Positions 23,052 through 34,184 are shown, counted from the first letter of the stretch. The stretch: DNA of 62,000 nucleotides from Adiantum capillus-veneris (GCA_014529385.2 CM043952.1:66032870-66094869); one strand, 5' to 3'. Notes: generated by a model from the letters alone, not told the origin. Program-made: numbers and translations.

Positions 23052-23984
23052 TGTTGGCGGATACGCCGCGATTGACGTCAGCACAGCGAGAACTCACCTA
23101 ACAAGATTTGTCAGCTAAGGACGAAGCTCGACCCGCAAGTGCGTGGAAGCAAGCATAAGGTGTCAATCTACACTCGATCGACTCTCGACTAATTCCTACA
23201 GAGGTCTCTACCCAATGTCTAAACTACCGTCTTCAGGAGTGCTTAAGAGGAGATTTCCTACAATGCTTCCAAGAGCCGAATACCCATCAAACGTTCTCGG
23301 AACGCCACAGAACTTGAAGGAGACCCTACTAACACCAATAGGTCGCTCTCCCTAAGGTCTATGAACCAAAATCCCAACCCTAAACACCTGGTGCAAAATC
23401 ACATAGGATGTCTGGCCGAAATCTGTAGGTCGTCGTTTCCGAAAACTAAAGTGCCTAATGTGTAGCTCTACTCAATGTGAACGCATGGATATATTGAAAT
23501 GCGAAAACGGGTAACGTATGCTCACCGAATCACCAGATGAAGCTCGTAGATCGAGCTCGCAAAACTAGACCGTACACCCACAATGTAGGTATCGGCATGT
23601 AGCTCTCATTGGGGGCAACACGCTACACTTATCCGCACTCGATTCCAACCACCGGTGCGCGCGTAGCATCAAGATGAAACTCTCACTCTCTCTCGTACAC
23701 AGTACGCTCACTCACAGACAATGCTCGTTTTTTTTAAATGACAAAGGTTTTTCCATTAAGTTCAAAAAGTGGTATAAATACCTTACAATCTCAAACCATA
23801 ATGTTCCAATTTTAACCATCTACTCAATCTAAATGTCAAAAATGGGATACAATCTCAAAACTTCTGTAAGCCCCAATATTTACAAAGGTGAAATGTCGCG
23901 TTTTCTTAATAAATGAATAATAATTACAAAAAATAATAATCCGCCGAGCAGACATTTTCCGTAGGGTGTGTCCAGCTTCTAACA
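23052..23984 (-). repeat. 3' LTR (left) of the 10.4-kb element
   Basis: In + orientation TGTTGGCGG...GCTTCTAACA; on the minus strand TGTTAGAAGC...CCGCCAACA. Aligned end to end with 32532-33463, with many scattered substitutions, so insertion is not very recent. It contains ATAGGATGTCT at 23403-23413, matching the arm of the internal palindromes. Confidence 0.95.
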
Positions 23985-23998
23985 CTCCCCCCCCTCCT
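23985..23998 (-). other. Polypurine tract of the 10.4-kb element
   Basis: AGGAGGGGGGGGAG on the minus strand immediately before the LTR start TGTTAGAAGC. It fixes the element's orientation. Confidence 0.85.
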
Positions 23999-24037
23999 TG
24001 TTCATGTCGTCCCCGACATGGCTGTTGAGCTGCTTCT

Positions 24038-27000
24038 TCAACGTAGGCTTTCTCTCATCTTGAGAAGTGCCGCATGTTGAGCTAGTAGCATCGGGCCGAA
24101 TATATCTGTGCTGATTGTGAAGAAGCCGGTGTAGAAGGCTTCTTCAAAGGCCTCGAGGTGATAAGATGGCAAAAACATGATCCTTTGATACAATGCATGT
24201 ATCACCTCGTGAGAAGGTTGACCAGACATGTCGTATGCACATCTGTATGTATCTTGAAAGAAGAAGATATTGTTTGTCACCTGGCCTGATTTGAAGGTCT
24301 CAAAGACTGCCAAAAGTGTTTTACAAATCTTTCTCATCATGATGCAAGATAGGTCAGGCAAGCCAGTGAACAATTTGATGGCGCCCATTAGGGTTTTCAC
24401 CATGTATTGCTCACTTATTCTCTCTCCTGCCTTCGAGCTCGGCAGCTTCGGGTAATTTAGCCAAGTGGGTTGGCTTCTCTGCTACAACTCATGGGCTTTC
24501 CATGTTCTCATCCTTGGTAGAGGGCAGAAACTAAGGTTATCTCTGATCACTTGAGGCGCCTCTACCAGATGGATTAGATACTGTGGATATTTTGTCAGCC
24601 ATGCCTTTCTCCACCTGGGGTGAGAGTCTACTATCAGCTTGACCCCTTCAGGTTTGGAAATGTCTGCTTTGTACATTGGCACTGTTGGCCCCTCTCTGAT
24701 CCGTTTGTTGATCGTGGCAGCTTCATATTTCAGCAGAGGATATGGGAGAGAGGGCTGTAGCCATTCACGCCGAAGGTTGCTGGCATCTATCTTCTAAATA
24801 GTCATTGATTTAAAGACCCTCTGCTCCCATTCCAAGGCTTCTTTGGCTATGTCTCTGACTGCCGCTTCTATGGCCTTTTGCAGCTTCTCTTCTTCTTCTT
24901 GGGTCAGATCTTGTGGCTCTTGTGAGGGTCCTACAAGGATTTCCTCTTGCATGGTGGTATCCACTGAATCTGCCACATTCTCTATATCTATTCCCTCCAT
25001 GGTTGCTGGCCCAGAGCTAAACCGCTGCTCTTCAATTTGCTGCTGGCCTCTTAGCTCTTCTATCTGTTTCTGTAGTGTTTTCTTTTCTTCTTCCGCTTGC
25101 TCTCCCATATTCACAAGGAGGTCGTTCACATCAGCATTTATCTTTTCCGCCTCCTCGAGCTTTCTCTTGATGGCTTCTAGCTCATTTTGCATGGTCTTGT
25201 GCTCTTCTTCCAGGCGGTTTTGCATGACCATTGACCCCTCGTCCAGCATCAGCCTTTGCCGCTTCTCCAATGTTAACTCCTTTTGAAGCTCTTTCATTTG
25301 TTCTTCATATAAATCAGTCTCTGAAGTAGTGTGAGTCGAGCTAGTAGCTCTCACTCTGGCAAGAGATGCCCGCAGTCTTTGGATGGTTTGATCTTTGACT
25401 TTAATATGATCTTTAAGCCTTATTACCTCATCCTGGCTCGCCTCATGCTCTATCTCTGCCTTTTCCTTGGCATTTCTGAGTGTTTCCACTTCTTTGGATT
25501 CTTCAGCAAGTTGCAGGGTTAGGTTGTCTCTTTCTCTTTCTGCGTCTTTTAATGACTTGCTGATTTTCTTATATTCTTCTTCAGCTCTTTGAAGCTTGTT
25601 TTCTGCTGCTTGATTCTCTCGTTCTATTTCCTGTCATCTTTGTAATGCCGTGGCCAAACTGGCTTGCAGCTCTGCTTCTTTTTCTACATGCTCTTGGCTT
25701 TGTTTTTTTAGTGTGTAGACTTCAGATTTGATAAGAACTTCATTGGCTTTGAGATTGTTAATCTCACTTTTTGTGGCCACTGATCTTGCCCTGAGCCCGA
25801 TTAGCTTGTGCATCACCACATCCCAATCATTGATAGGTGGCTATAGGTCCACTGTATCAGTGGCCATCTCTTTCAGTTCCACTAACCGTAGGCTCTGCAT
25901 CTGCTCTTTTGGCCTTGTGCTTGCCAGCTCAAATGCCACAGTGGCTGCCTCTTCTTGTGAATACCCCGCAGCTAGTAGATCAAGGAATGTGCTAAACTTT
26001 CTTTCCTCTGGCTCTGGCTACTCATCTTTGGGCTTAACTTCTTCTTTCTGCTCTTCCCCTTGGATCTTTTCTTGCTTAGAATCTTTGTGTTCATCGGCTG
26101 TGTCTAGCTCCTCCTTTTGTTGGGTTTGTGGAGGGCTAAGGGGAGGTGGTGATGGTGGTGAGCTGGACTCCGGGCTTGACGGTGGAGTTGGTGGCTTCTT
26201 CTTGAAGTCTCGGTCCGCCTTGGTCTTTCGCTCTCTTTCTTGGCCTTCCTGCTCTTCTAGCAGTTGCCGTCGTACTTCATCCACTTCTTCTTCTGTAAAA
26301 GGAACATTCGAAATATTTTCTGTTATAGCATCTAAAATCTCAAAATTCTTGATGTAGTCTTCAAATCGATCTCTATGCACCCTTCGTGACGATCTGGACA
26401 TGGCTTCTAGTGAGGGCTTCCACAGCTCGCTCGAATCTCCTTTCAGGGCTCTTTCGGCTTTGAAGCTTTCCATCAATCTTTCGAGCCGCGCCGCTTTTTG
26501 TGACTTGGTCTCTTTGATCGGCACTTGTAAACTTTCTTTCTTTCCCTTCTTCGGCTCTGGCGGCTCTTCTAGCACAGTCTCTAGCCGGCGCTTCAACCTT
26601 GTGGCTACTCTGGGTGCTTTGGGCGGTTCTTCCTCTTTATCTTCTTTGAGCTTTAGCAAGTCATTCTGTGATGGAGGGTTAGGCAAGTTTCCCTTGGCGT
26701 GCAATGCCCCATAAACCACTTTTGTTATTAGCTCACCCGGCACAATGTAGGTGGGATTTTTGTTGCCCATCTTCACCAGATTGTCATGGATATAAGCATC
26801 ATAATTTATCATCTTTGGCTTGCTCTTCTGCATTGCCCAGGTGAAGGTGGTAGCAATGGCTCCAGGTGGCATTCTGTACTTCTGTGGCCGCTTTGTACAC
26901 ATATGGAAGTACTGGTTGTAGAGCTGGCTCATGATAGCCACTTTTGGGTTTGCAATGTCTTCAAAAGTGTTGTTGCTCTTCTTTTCAGAGTACACCTTGA

Positions 27001-27473
27001 ATTCATCTCTTCTTTTGGTCACCCTATCTCCCTTGTTGGAGATGTCTAGTGCGGCTGCCACCACCCTCTGTGATTACAATCATAGTGCCTGGCTTGCCCT
27101 GCAGATCAGTGACTCTGGCCACTCCATCTTCTTTGATAGTGGTTACGAATTCCCACACTCTTTTGATGTCGATTCTCGCTGGTAGAGCTTCAAAGTAGTT
27201 ATGAAGATGTATCTTTTCCAGGTAATCTCCCATTTTGCTTCTGACAAACTCATTGAGCTCTCGAGGTAGCGTGGGTAGCTCTATTGCATTTCCTTCAGGA
27301 TCTTTGAACACACCTTGGTAGATCTTCAAGTCATTTGACTCTAGCAAATCCTCCTGAATCCACGTGTTGGTTGGCTTCAGAGTTCCATCTGGGATGACAA
27401 ACGGCTCCACTTCTTCTAAATAGTCTCTTATTGTCATCCTCTTCTTCTTTGCCGATGATTTTGCGGCTGCCAT
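24038..27473 (-). pseudogene. Long accessory ORF of the 10.4-kb element: N-domain, proline-rich hinge, coiled coil, C-domain
   Basis: An about 1,140-codon protein encoded 3' of the pol-derived genes in the element's sense. It starts MAAAKSSAKKKRMTIRDYLE at 27473 (basic N-terminus). A one-base shift near 27057 joins it to the frame holding the rest. Then: a globular part (NPKVAIMSQLYNQYFHMCTK, near 26940); a Lys/Glu-rich part; a proline/serine hinge (PPTPPSSPESSSPPSPPP); a long heptad-like coiled coil (25489-24900, plus 25634-25819); and a C-terminal part (YPQYLIHLVEAPQVIRDNLS near 24560; FEEAFYTGFFTISTDIFGP near 24100). Internal stops: TAG at 26018, 25841, 24794 and 24482 and TGA at 25634. 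No membrane segment or signal peptide, so not envelope-like. I do not recognise the family. Confidence 0.7.
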
Positions 27474-27638
27474 GGATCCTGTTGCACTCAGTAGTCCGAA
27501 GATAGCGTTTTTTCCATATCAGCTGAGAAACTGAGTTTTAACTATCCAAATGACTTGAAAATTGAAAATAAAACTTAAAAGGAACTTGGGAAACCCTGCA
27601 TGTGCTCACAGTGGCTTTCTGGCTAAAATTTATCATTT

Positions 27639-28517
27639 AGACATCCTACGTGTAGGATGTCTATTTCATCAGTTTGTGGTGAAACTTGGCATGCTGGTGG
27701 TCCTTGACCTGTTGAACATGGCTATGTGATTGGAATTGGGTTTGGACATCAAAAAGTGCATCTTTGGGTGGATTCAGGCTTTATGGCTTACAAATTGGTA
27801 GGATGCCCCCGACATGTGGAAAATGATATTCAAAATGGGTTGAAATTTGATACATGAGCTTCTTGTACCATGGTAATGGCTCCTATGAAGTCAGATCCTG
27901 CACAGTAGGTCAAAATCATGCTGGAGACATCCTACACGTAGGATGTCTTTTTCATCAAAATGGCTTGAGATTTGTTCTGTGGGTAGCTCTTGGCATTTGG
28001 AACATGGCCCTACTCTTGGATTTTGATTTGGACAAGAATTGGTGTTGGTAAGAGCATGTGTAGTGTTTTCAGGCTCAAAAAGTGTATCTTGGAGGTGCTG
28101 GGGGCCAAATGTGATGGGAATGGCTTGAAACTTGATATATGAGCTCATGAAAGGGTCATAAAGAGATCTGGAGTTGAAAAATACCACGTGGGGACCAAAA
28201 ATGTCATTTAGACATCCTACGCGTAGGATGTCTAGTTCATCATTTTTACATGTGACCACACAGATAGGTTGGCAACGTGCTCATGAATGTATTGTGCAAG
28301 TTTCATGTGATTTGGACAAGTTGTGGTAGGTCCAGGTCCCATTATGGCCTCTATGCCCTGACTTTGCGTTTTTTGGTGCACATGAGGTCAATTTTTGTCC
28401 AAATGTGATGAAACTTGGTGGCTAGCTTGTACAGGCTATTCAGAAGCAGTGTGTGATGAGAGATGTTGGGATTGGTGCCCAGATTTGACCTTGAGACATC
28501 CTACGCGTAGGATGTCT
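27639..28517. repeat. Tandem 285-bp repeats, each with a 24-bp palindrome
   Basis: Four near-identical 24-bp palindromes at 27639-27662, 27925-27948, 28210-28233 and 28494-28517, spaced 286, 285 and 284 bp. Each is AGACATCCTACG followed by its reverse complement; the third and fourth are perfect, the first two differ only at the central dinucleotide. The DNA between is a diverged tandem repeat: TTGAAATTTGATACATGAGC (27841) and TTGAAACTTGATATATGAGC (28124) sit at equivalent places, and a short TTCATCA follows most palindromes. The palindrome is much better conserved than the rest of the unit. Confidence 0.9.
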
Positions 28518-30289
28518 CCTGATGATAATTTCATGGTGAGTGCTACTTGTGCCAGCCCTGAGCCCCCCTTAGTCCCTTTTAAGCATTATTTCAACAAAAA
28601 AGTCAAATTGATAGAAGAAAATCCCTGTGTGGATTTCAAAGCCTCCGAGCTGTTTTCTGACTTTTGGAGTGCTTTTCAGCGATGAAATTTCTTGATGTTG
28701 GTCTCGATAGCTTTCCGATCCCTTGGGGATCCTTGCCATATGGTTTTGTCGACTTTGGCTTCACCAGAGCTCCGTTTGGCAATTGGTCGCTCTGGAAGCA
28801 CCCATAATTGCGTTTTCATGTCTTCGATGACTTGTGGTGGTCTACCACCATAGGACTTGGTTGTTGATGGTCTAGGAAAGCCGCTCGTGAAGTTTGGTAG
28901 CAAACAAACATGCGGTTTGGCCGCGAGAGCTATTTGACGCTTTGTGTGTCTGATGCCGTTTCTGAAGTTTAGTGCCACTTCGGGTCAGTGTATGGCCATG
29001 TGGGTTATATAGACTTGTCGAGCATGTCGAGATGCTCCTACCCATGAGTTTTGGTAGCATTTGGGCGCCTTTCCGCCGATTTTCCATTTGGTGGCCTCTT
29101 GCGGGGCTCTAGGAATTAGGGTTTTTCCTGATGGTTTTCTACTGCCTTTGGTCATCCAAAAGTGGTATCCTATGCTAGGGTAAGCTGCCCATGAAGTCTC
29201 ATTTCTTTTGGGTTAGCTGTTAGGTGGTCACTTCTACCTGTAAGGTCTCTACTGCTCGCTTTTTGTGTGAACCCTACGCTAGTTTTCGCGACAAAACAAC
29301 AAACATGCGCGAAAAGCTCAAGGTGGTGAGCCTACCTCTCATGTCTGGAGCCTGTCGGGTAGTCATGCGCGTTGTAGAAGCTGTTGGAAGTCACGTTCGC
29401 TCTAGGTGGCAGATGCTCTCTCTCAAAAGTCAATAGTGAAAATGAGCTTAAAATGAAGTGAAAATTTCTTATAATGGGGGTCTCCGAACCACTTTCCGTG
29501 AAATTTGACATGTGCTCCCAACTTCTTGCGAGATGCGGTTTAAGCTCAAAAATTTCTTGATTTGGACTCCATTTGCCCAGTTTCCGAGAATTTTGACGTT
29601 TCGATCAAAATCTGGCAAAAACACGCTTTCCGCTCCCTTCTCATAATTGCACCCCCACTGTACCATAGGTTGTTCTATAGTCACTGATCATCCCCATTTT
29701 TTTTTCAGTACAACCATTTTTCACCTGCTTTTTGTATTTTTGAAGTTTTTCTGCCGAATATTAGTAAAATTAAAAGGAAAATAGCAAATTAAACCCAAAA
29801 AATCTCCAAATATCATAATAAATCAAAAACATCACCACAAAACACTATATACACTCACATGAAATTTTTATGGCCGGATTTCTCTGTTTTTCCAATATTT
29901 TGCCCGAAAAATGGTTATTTTTACCTATATACATACACCTAGAGGCTTGATTTGGCGTTTGGCCCCATATACTTGTCTATTCATGCTTTATAAGGGCATA
30001 CGTACTTAGGTTAGTCCAAAAAATTTCACAATCAAACGACAACCCTTAAAAATAGTCGAAAAACATACCCTTTTTTGCTCTTTCTGCCATTAGGTCCGCA
30101 TTTGAGAATGCCTCCCCCCCTCCTAGCCGGAGTCCTCCCGGATGACAAGGTATCGCCTCGGTGTATGTGCCATGCATGGGTGAAAACTCGTGCGAATGCT
30201 TGGCCGTGTAATGTGGCCCTATATAATGCATACTCAGTCAATGCATGGAAAAATTAATGATGTGCAAGAGGAGGGTATAAGCAATATGC
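28518..30289. other. Non-coding interior of the 10.4-kb element
   Basis: No supported ORF. The 100-codon minus ORF at 28676-28978 is unrecognised. 29690-30060 is very AT-rich with A/T homopolymers. A C-rich run lies near 30113-30120. It may be untranslated spacer between the pol-derived part and the accessory ORF. Confidence 0.5.
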
Positions 30290-31048
30290 TTATTGGCATT
30301 CGCTGTCAAGGTTTCCTGTTTGTTGTTGATCTGGTTGGCAAATTTTCTTTGCAAGTAAAATTTGTAACTCTACTGCTCTTTGTTTGATCGTTTGTCTTGC
30401 AAAAGTCGCTTGGTTTGCCGCTATTGTCGATATGGCCGTAGTCGTCTCTTTGGAGAGTATTTTCGTGGTGGAATTGGCCATAGACTTTGTCTCTTTTGCT
30501 TTCCATTTGTAGCTTTGCTTTGGAGGTTTTTGTAGGTGTATTGCTACTTCCGCGGTTGTCATTGTTTTGCTACTGATTGGCACCCACATAGATCGGTTTG
30601 CTGGTTTCTTGTGTAGCGTGGGTCTGTATGCCGATGTTGCTTGTATTGAAGGGAGTTCCTTTTGCTTCAGTTTCTTGATCCAAATGCGAGTCGCATTTAA
30701 GTTGTTGTTGAGCATTCTTTTGGGGATCCATATCTGTTTTATGTCCTTGGTTTTTGGTTGAACTGTGTGCTTCTGTTGGGTTCTTCTGTTGGATTGTGGT
30801 TTGTCTGCCATGTAACTTCTATCCTTCCGCACCCATACTTGTTTGTAGCGTGTTGCTAACCTTGATCTTGACACTGCGGTCTGTGTTGTTTTATGTTTGT
30901 ATCGAACATGGTTGGCAGTTCCCTTGTTCGTCATGTTGTACTTTAGTGGCACCCATCATTTTGGGTCTTTCTCCCTTGATTGCATTGCTAGTAGTTGATT
31001 CTTCCTAGGTTGTTGAGCAAAGGCTACCACCTGTTGTTCTTGTCCATG
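30290..31048 (-). pseudogene. Basic region with repeated tryptophan motifs
   Basis: Follows the protease in the same frame after a TAG. About 220 residues from 30952 are rich in Lys, Arg, Gln and Thr. Short W-centred motifs recur: KQVWVRKD, KQIWIPKR, TRIWIKK, RSMWVPIS; a fifth, KWWVPLK, lies just upstream. No fold is recognised; a nucleic-acid-binding tail is possible. It ends at a TAA (30290-30292). Confidence 0.5.
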
Positions 31049-31384
31049 CTAAATTTTTACTGCATTTGCATTCCAATCGATATGCACATTGTACTCTTTT
31101 TGCCAATGTTGTCCCAACAACATGGGGTGTTGTGTGCTTTCATCCTCGACCACATAAAACTTGTGTGGGAAAATGTATTGATGTACTTGTACATGCAATA
31201 TAATCCAACCCAATGTTTTCAGCGAATGTGATGTACTACTTTCCAGCACTTGTGGAGTAGGATGTAGTTGACCTTTGGGCTTGAGCTGTTTGTATAATCT
31301 GTATGAAATCAAATTTGCTTGAGCTCCAGAATCAAGCAATGCCATCGATTCAACTTGATTGCTACCCACTTTGACTGCAATTAT
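31049..31384 (-). pseudogene. Retropepsin downstream of integrase in the 10.4-kb element
   Basis: Aspartic protease: ALLDSGAQANLISYRLYKQL near 31310-31345 with the catalytic DSG, then HKFYVVEDE and PMLLGQHWQKEYNVHIDW. It reads in the same frame as the integrase C-terminus before it and the basic region after it, separated by TAG codons at 31388-31390 and 31049-31051. In standard gypsy pol the protease precedes RT and integrase, so an integrase-protease order is abnormal. Length and motifs look like a complete retropepsin domain. Confidence 0.85.
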
Positions 31385-32340
31385 TGGCTACACTGTGTCT
31401 TCATCAAAATTTGTTAGTCGAATTGCATTTATTCGCAACGGTGATCCACATTGTTGTTGTTGTTGTTGCCATAGAAGCCATCTTTTTGCAATGCATTCTT
31501 TTGCTTCTGCTTGGGCCTCATCCCGTACCCTCTGTTTCTCCTTCATCCGTTGTTTTTCTTGATGGATTTGTTGAAGCATATCCTGTGTTAGTGACAAATG
31601 ATATTTCTTTAATCGACACCCACTAATCCAATTTGGCATTTCTTCACTTGCTAATGTAGCAAGCTTGACAGCTCCACTTTGTGATAAGTCACTAATCACA
31701 AAGGGTCCCATCCCTCGCTTTTTAAGTTTCTTGGCATGTTGCTTCAAGGTATAAACAAGTACATAATCACCTGTTTTGAATTCTTTAGTGCGCACATGCT
31801 TGTCAAAAAAATTATTTTGTCTTCTCTTTTTAGCATAGATCGAAGCTACAGCTCTCTAGCGAAGTTCATCTAGCTTTTCAAGATCATCTATTCTTGAAGA
31901 GAGCTCATGCCCTGTCCATTCTAAGCGTTTCGCTACTCGTAGAGTTGGAATTAAAAACTCTATGGGTAATATAGCATTTAAGGCAAACACCATGTTGTAC
32001 AGTGTTGTTCCTATTGATGTTTTGTAAGCTACCATGTATGCCCATAGTGTTCAGTGTAGCTGCTAATCCCAGTCTGTTCTTGACTCTGATACAATTTTAG
32101 TGAGAACCGTGCATAGTGTTTATTTGTGGCCTCAGCTTGTCCATTTGTCTGTGGATGATATGGAGCAGATTTTCTATGTATGACCATGAATTCCTCTAGC
32201 AGATATTCAATGACTTCATTAAGAAAATGTGTTCCTCGATCACTAACAATTTCTATTGGTAATCCGTATCGTACAAAGACATTCTCAAGCTCTCCTTTCA
32301 CGGCTTCTACCACTCCAACTCCTACTCTCTACAACTCAAC
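31385..32340 (-). pseudogene. Integrase fragment (gypsy) at the 5' end of the 10.4-kb element
   Basis: Integrase core from about the middle: VEAVKGELENVFVRYGLPIE, then VSDRGTHFLNEVI and YHPQTNGQAEATNKHY, carrying the second catalytic Asp. After a frameshift near 32000: ELEWTGHELSSRIDDLEKLD and the C-terminal domain GDYVLVYTLKQHAKKLKKRG, then NWISGCRLKKYHLSL. The zinc-binding region and the first catalytic Asp are missing; the fragment starts within about 200 bp of the PBS. A glutamine/lysine-rich linker (QQIHQEKQRMKEKQR, then WQQQQQQCG) leads to a TAG at 31388-31390 and on to the protease in the same frame. Confidence 0.85.
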
Positions 32341-32513
32341 TAAAAACTAAAAACTACCTAAAACTACCTAAGTCGAAGGATCTATGCCAGACACATGCTC
32401 CCTAGACTCCCCCTAAGACCTAGAGAGTCCTCCACCCTCTGATCCTATCTAAATGTAAAACGAGACTCTAGCAAGCCAGAGACTAGTCTCGGTCACCTAC
32501 CTAGGGTTTTCGT

Positions 32514-32530
32514 CCTCGGCAACGACGCCA
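32514..32530 (-). other. Primer-binding site resembling tRNA-Asp
   Basis: The minus strand reads TGGCGTCGTTGCCGAGG one base after the LTR. The 3' end of plant tRNA-Asp gives TGGCGCCGTTGCCGGGG, so two mismatches. An Asp PBS is known for Tat/Athila-type gypsy elements. Confidence 0.75.
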
Positions 32531-32531
32531 A

Positions 32532-33463
32532 TGTTGGTGGATATGTCGCGACGGACGTCAGCACAGCGAGAAATCACCTAACAAGATTCATCAGTTAAGG
32601 ACGAAGCTCGACCCGCAAGCGCGTGGAAGCAAGCATAGGGTGTCGATCTACACTCGACCGACTCTCGACTAATTCCTACAGAGGTCTCTACCCAATGTCT
32701 AAGCTACCGCCTTCAGGAGTGCTTAAGAGGAGATTTCCTACAACGCTTCCAAGAGCCGAATACCCATCAAACATTCTCGAAACACCACAGAACTTGAAGG
32801 AGACCTTACTAACACCAATAGGTTGCTCTCCCTAAGGTCTATGAACCAAAATCCCAACCCTAAACACCTAGTGCAAAATCACGTAGGATGTCTGGCCGAA
32901 ATCTGCAGGTCGTCGTTTTCAAAAACTAAAGTGCCTAATGTGTAGCTTCACTCAATGCGAACGCGTGGATATGCTGAAATGCAAAAACGGGTAACGTATG
33001 CTCATCATATCACCAGATGAAGCTCGTAGGTCGAGCTCGCAAAACCAGACCGTACACTCGCAATGTAGGTATCGACGCGTAGCTCTCGTCGGGGGCAACA
33101 CGCTGCACTTCTCCGCACTTGATTCCAACTATCGGTGGGCGCGTAGCGTCAAGATGAAACTCTCACTCTCTCTCTCGTACACAGTACGCTCACTCACAGA
33201 CAATGCTCCTTTTTTTTAAATGACAAAGGTTTTTTCATTAAGGTCAAAAAGTGGTATAAATACCTTACAATCTCAAACCCTAATGTTCCAATTTTAACCA
33301 TCTACTCAATCTAAATGTCAAAAATGGGATACAATCTGGAAACTTCTGTAAGCCCCAATATTTACAAAGGTGAAATGTCGAGTTTTCTCAATAAATGAAT
33401 AATTACAAAAAATAATAATCCGCCGAGTAGTCATTTTCCGTAGGGTGTGTCCAGCTTCTAACA
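32532..33463 (-). repeat. 5' LTR (right) of the 10.4-kb element
   Basis: Partner of 23052-23984: TGTTGGTGG...GCTTCTAACA in + orientation. It carries ACGTAGGATGTCT at 32881-32893, a half-site of the internal 24-bp palindrome. Confidence 0.95.
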
Positions 33464-33468
33464 CTGTT

Positions 33469-34131
33469 GCAGATTCAAGGGCTATTTCAGATGCAAAACT
33501 TTGGCATGTACGTTTTGGTCATCTGAATTTTGTCAGTTTGCTGCGTTTGCAAAAATCTGATATGGTTGCTTCTTTTCCACCTCTTGAAGCACCTGTCAAA
33601 CATGTTTGTGAAGGCTGTATTTTGGGTAAGATGCAGCGTTCTAAGTTTCCAAAGGATGGTTCAGTTCGGGTTACATGTAGGTTGCAGCTTGTGCATAGTG
33701 ATGTTTGTGGGCCCATGCAAACTCTGTCCTTGGGCAATTACCTTTACTTCGTGACTTTCATTGATGATTACTCCAGGCATGCATGGGTATTTCCGCTTAA
33801 AGCGAAGTCCGAAGTTTTTATGTGCTTCAAACAATTTCTGGCTATGGTTGAAAATGTCTCGAAATGTACTATGGGCACCCTATGTTCTGATCGAGGGGAG
33901 GAGTATATGTCTCATGAATTTAATGCATTTCTGGCTAGTCGTGGGATAAAACACCAACATACAGTGCCTTATACACCTCAGCAAAATGGTGTTGCTGAGA
34001 GGAAAAACATGTCACTGACGGAAATGGCACGATGTATGGTCAAAAGTCAAGCTTTGCCGCATTCTTTTTGGCTTGAGGCCTTCATGTGTGCCACTTATGT
34101 ACTTAACAGGTGTCCTACGAAAGATTTGTAG
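33469..34131 (+). pseudogene. Copia B copy 2 GAG-pre-integrase and integrase
   Basis: Resumes the frame after the nested insertion: LWHVRFGHLNFVSLLRLQKS, then CEGCILGKMQRSKF (zinc-binding cysteines), VHSDVCGPMQTLSLGNYLYF (first catalytic Asp), TLCSDRGEEYMSHEF (second Asp) and VPYTPQQNGVAERKN (catalytic Glu). It ends at a TAG after NRCPTKDL at 34131; the next frame holds ITPYEAWHDRKPSIAH before a deletion near 34180. Confidence 0.92.
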
Positions 34132-34184
34132 TCTATTACTCCATATGAAGCATGGCATGATAGAAAGCCTTCTATTGCACATGC

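Larger units (their letters stand above)
23052..33463 (-). mobile_element. 10.4-kb gypsy-type LTR element without RT, nested in copia B copy 2
   Basis: LTRs 23052-23984 and 32532-33463 (933 and 932 bp) with TSD ctgtt (23047-23051 and 33464-33468). Orientation is minus: PBS at 32514-32530 beside the right LTR, purine tract at 23985-23998 beside the left LTR. From 5' to 3': leader; integrase fragment and protease (30290-32340); non-coding region with palindromic 285-bp repeats (27639-28517); long accessory ORF (24038-27473). No reverse transcriptase or RNase H is recognisable, so it is presumably non-autonomous and mobilised by a relative. Confidence 0.92.

Noticed and set aside
23143-23355. 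70-codon ORF present in both LTRs of the 10.4-kb element (also 32623-32835)
   Set aside because: It is antisense to the element and shared only because LTRs are identical at insertion; the two copies differ by many amino-acid changes, so no sign of protein constraint.
24843-25286. Ser/Cys-rich + strand ORF (147 codons)
   Set aside because: Antisense shadow of the coiled-coil region of the minus-strand accessory ORF.
27639-27662. Palindromes as microRNA precursors
   Set aside because: The stem is only 12 bp with no loop; too short for a plant miRNA precursor.
27639-28517. Regular palindromic repeats resembling a CRISPR array
   Set aside because: Spacing is about 285 bp, the spacers are homologous to each other, and the host is a plant; it is a diverged tandem repeat.
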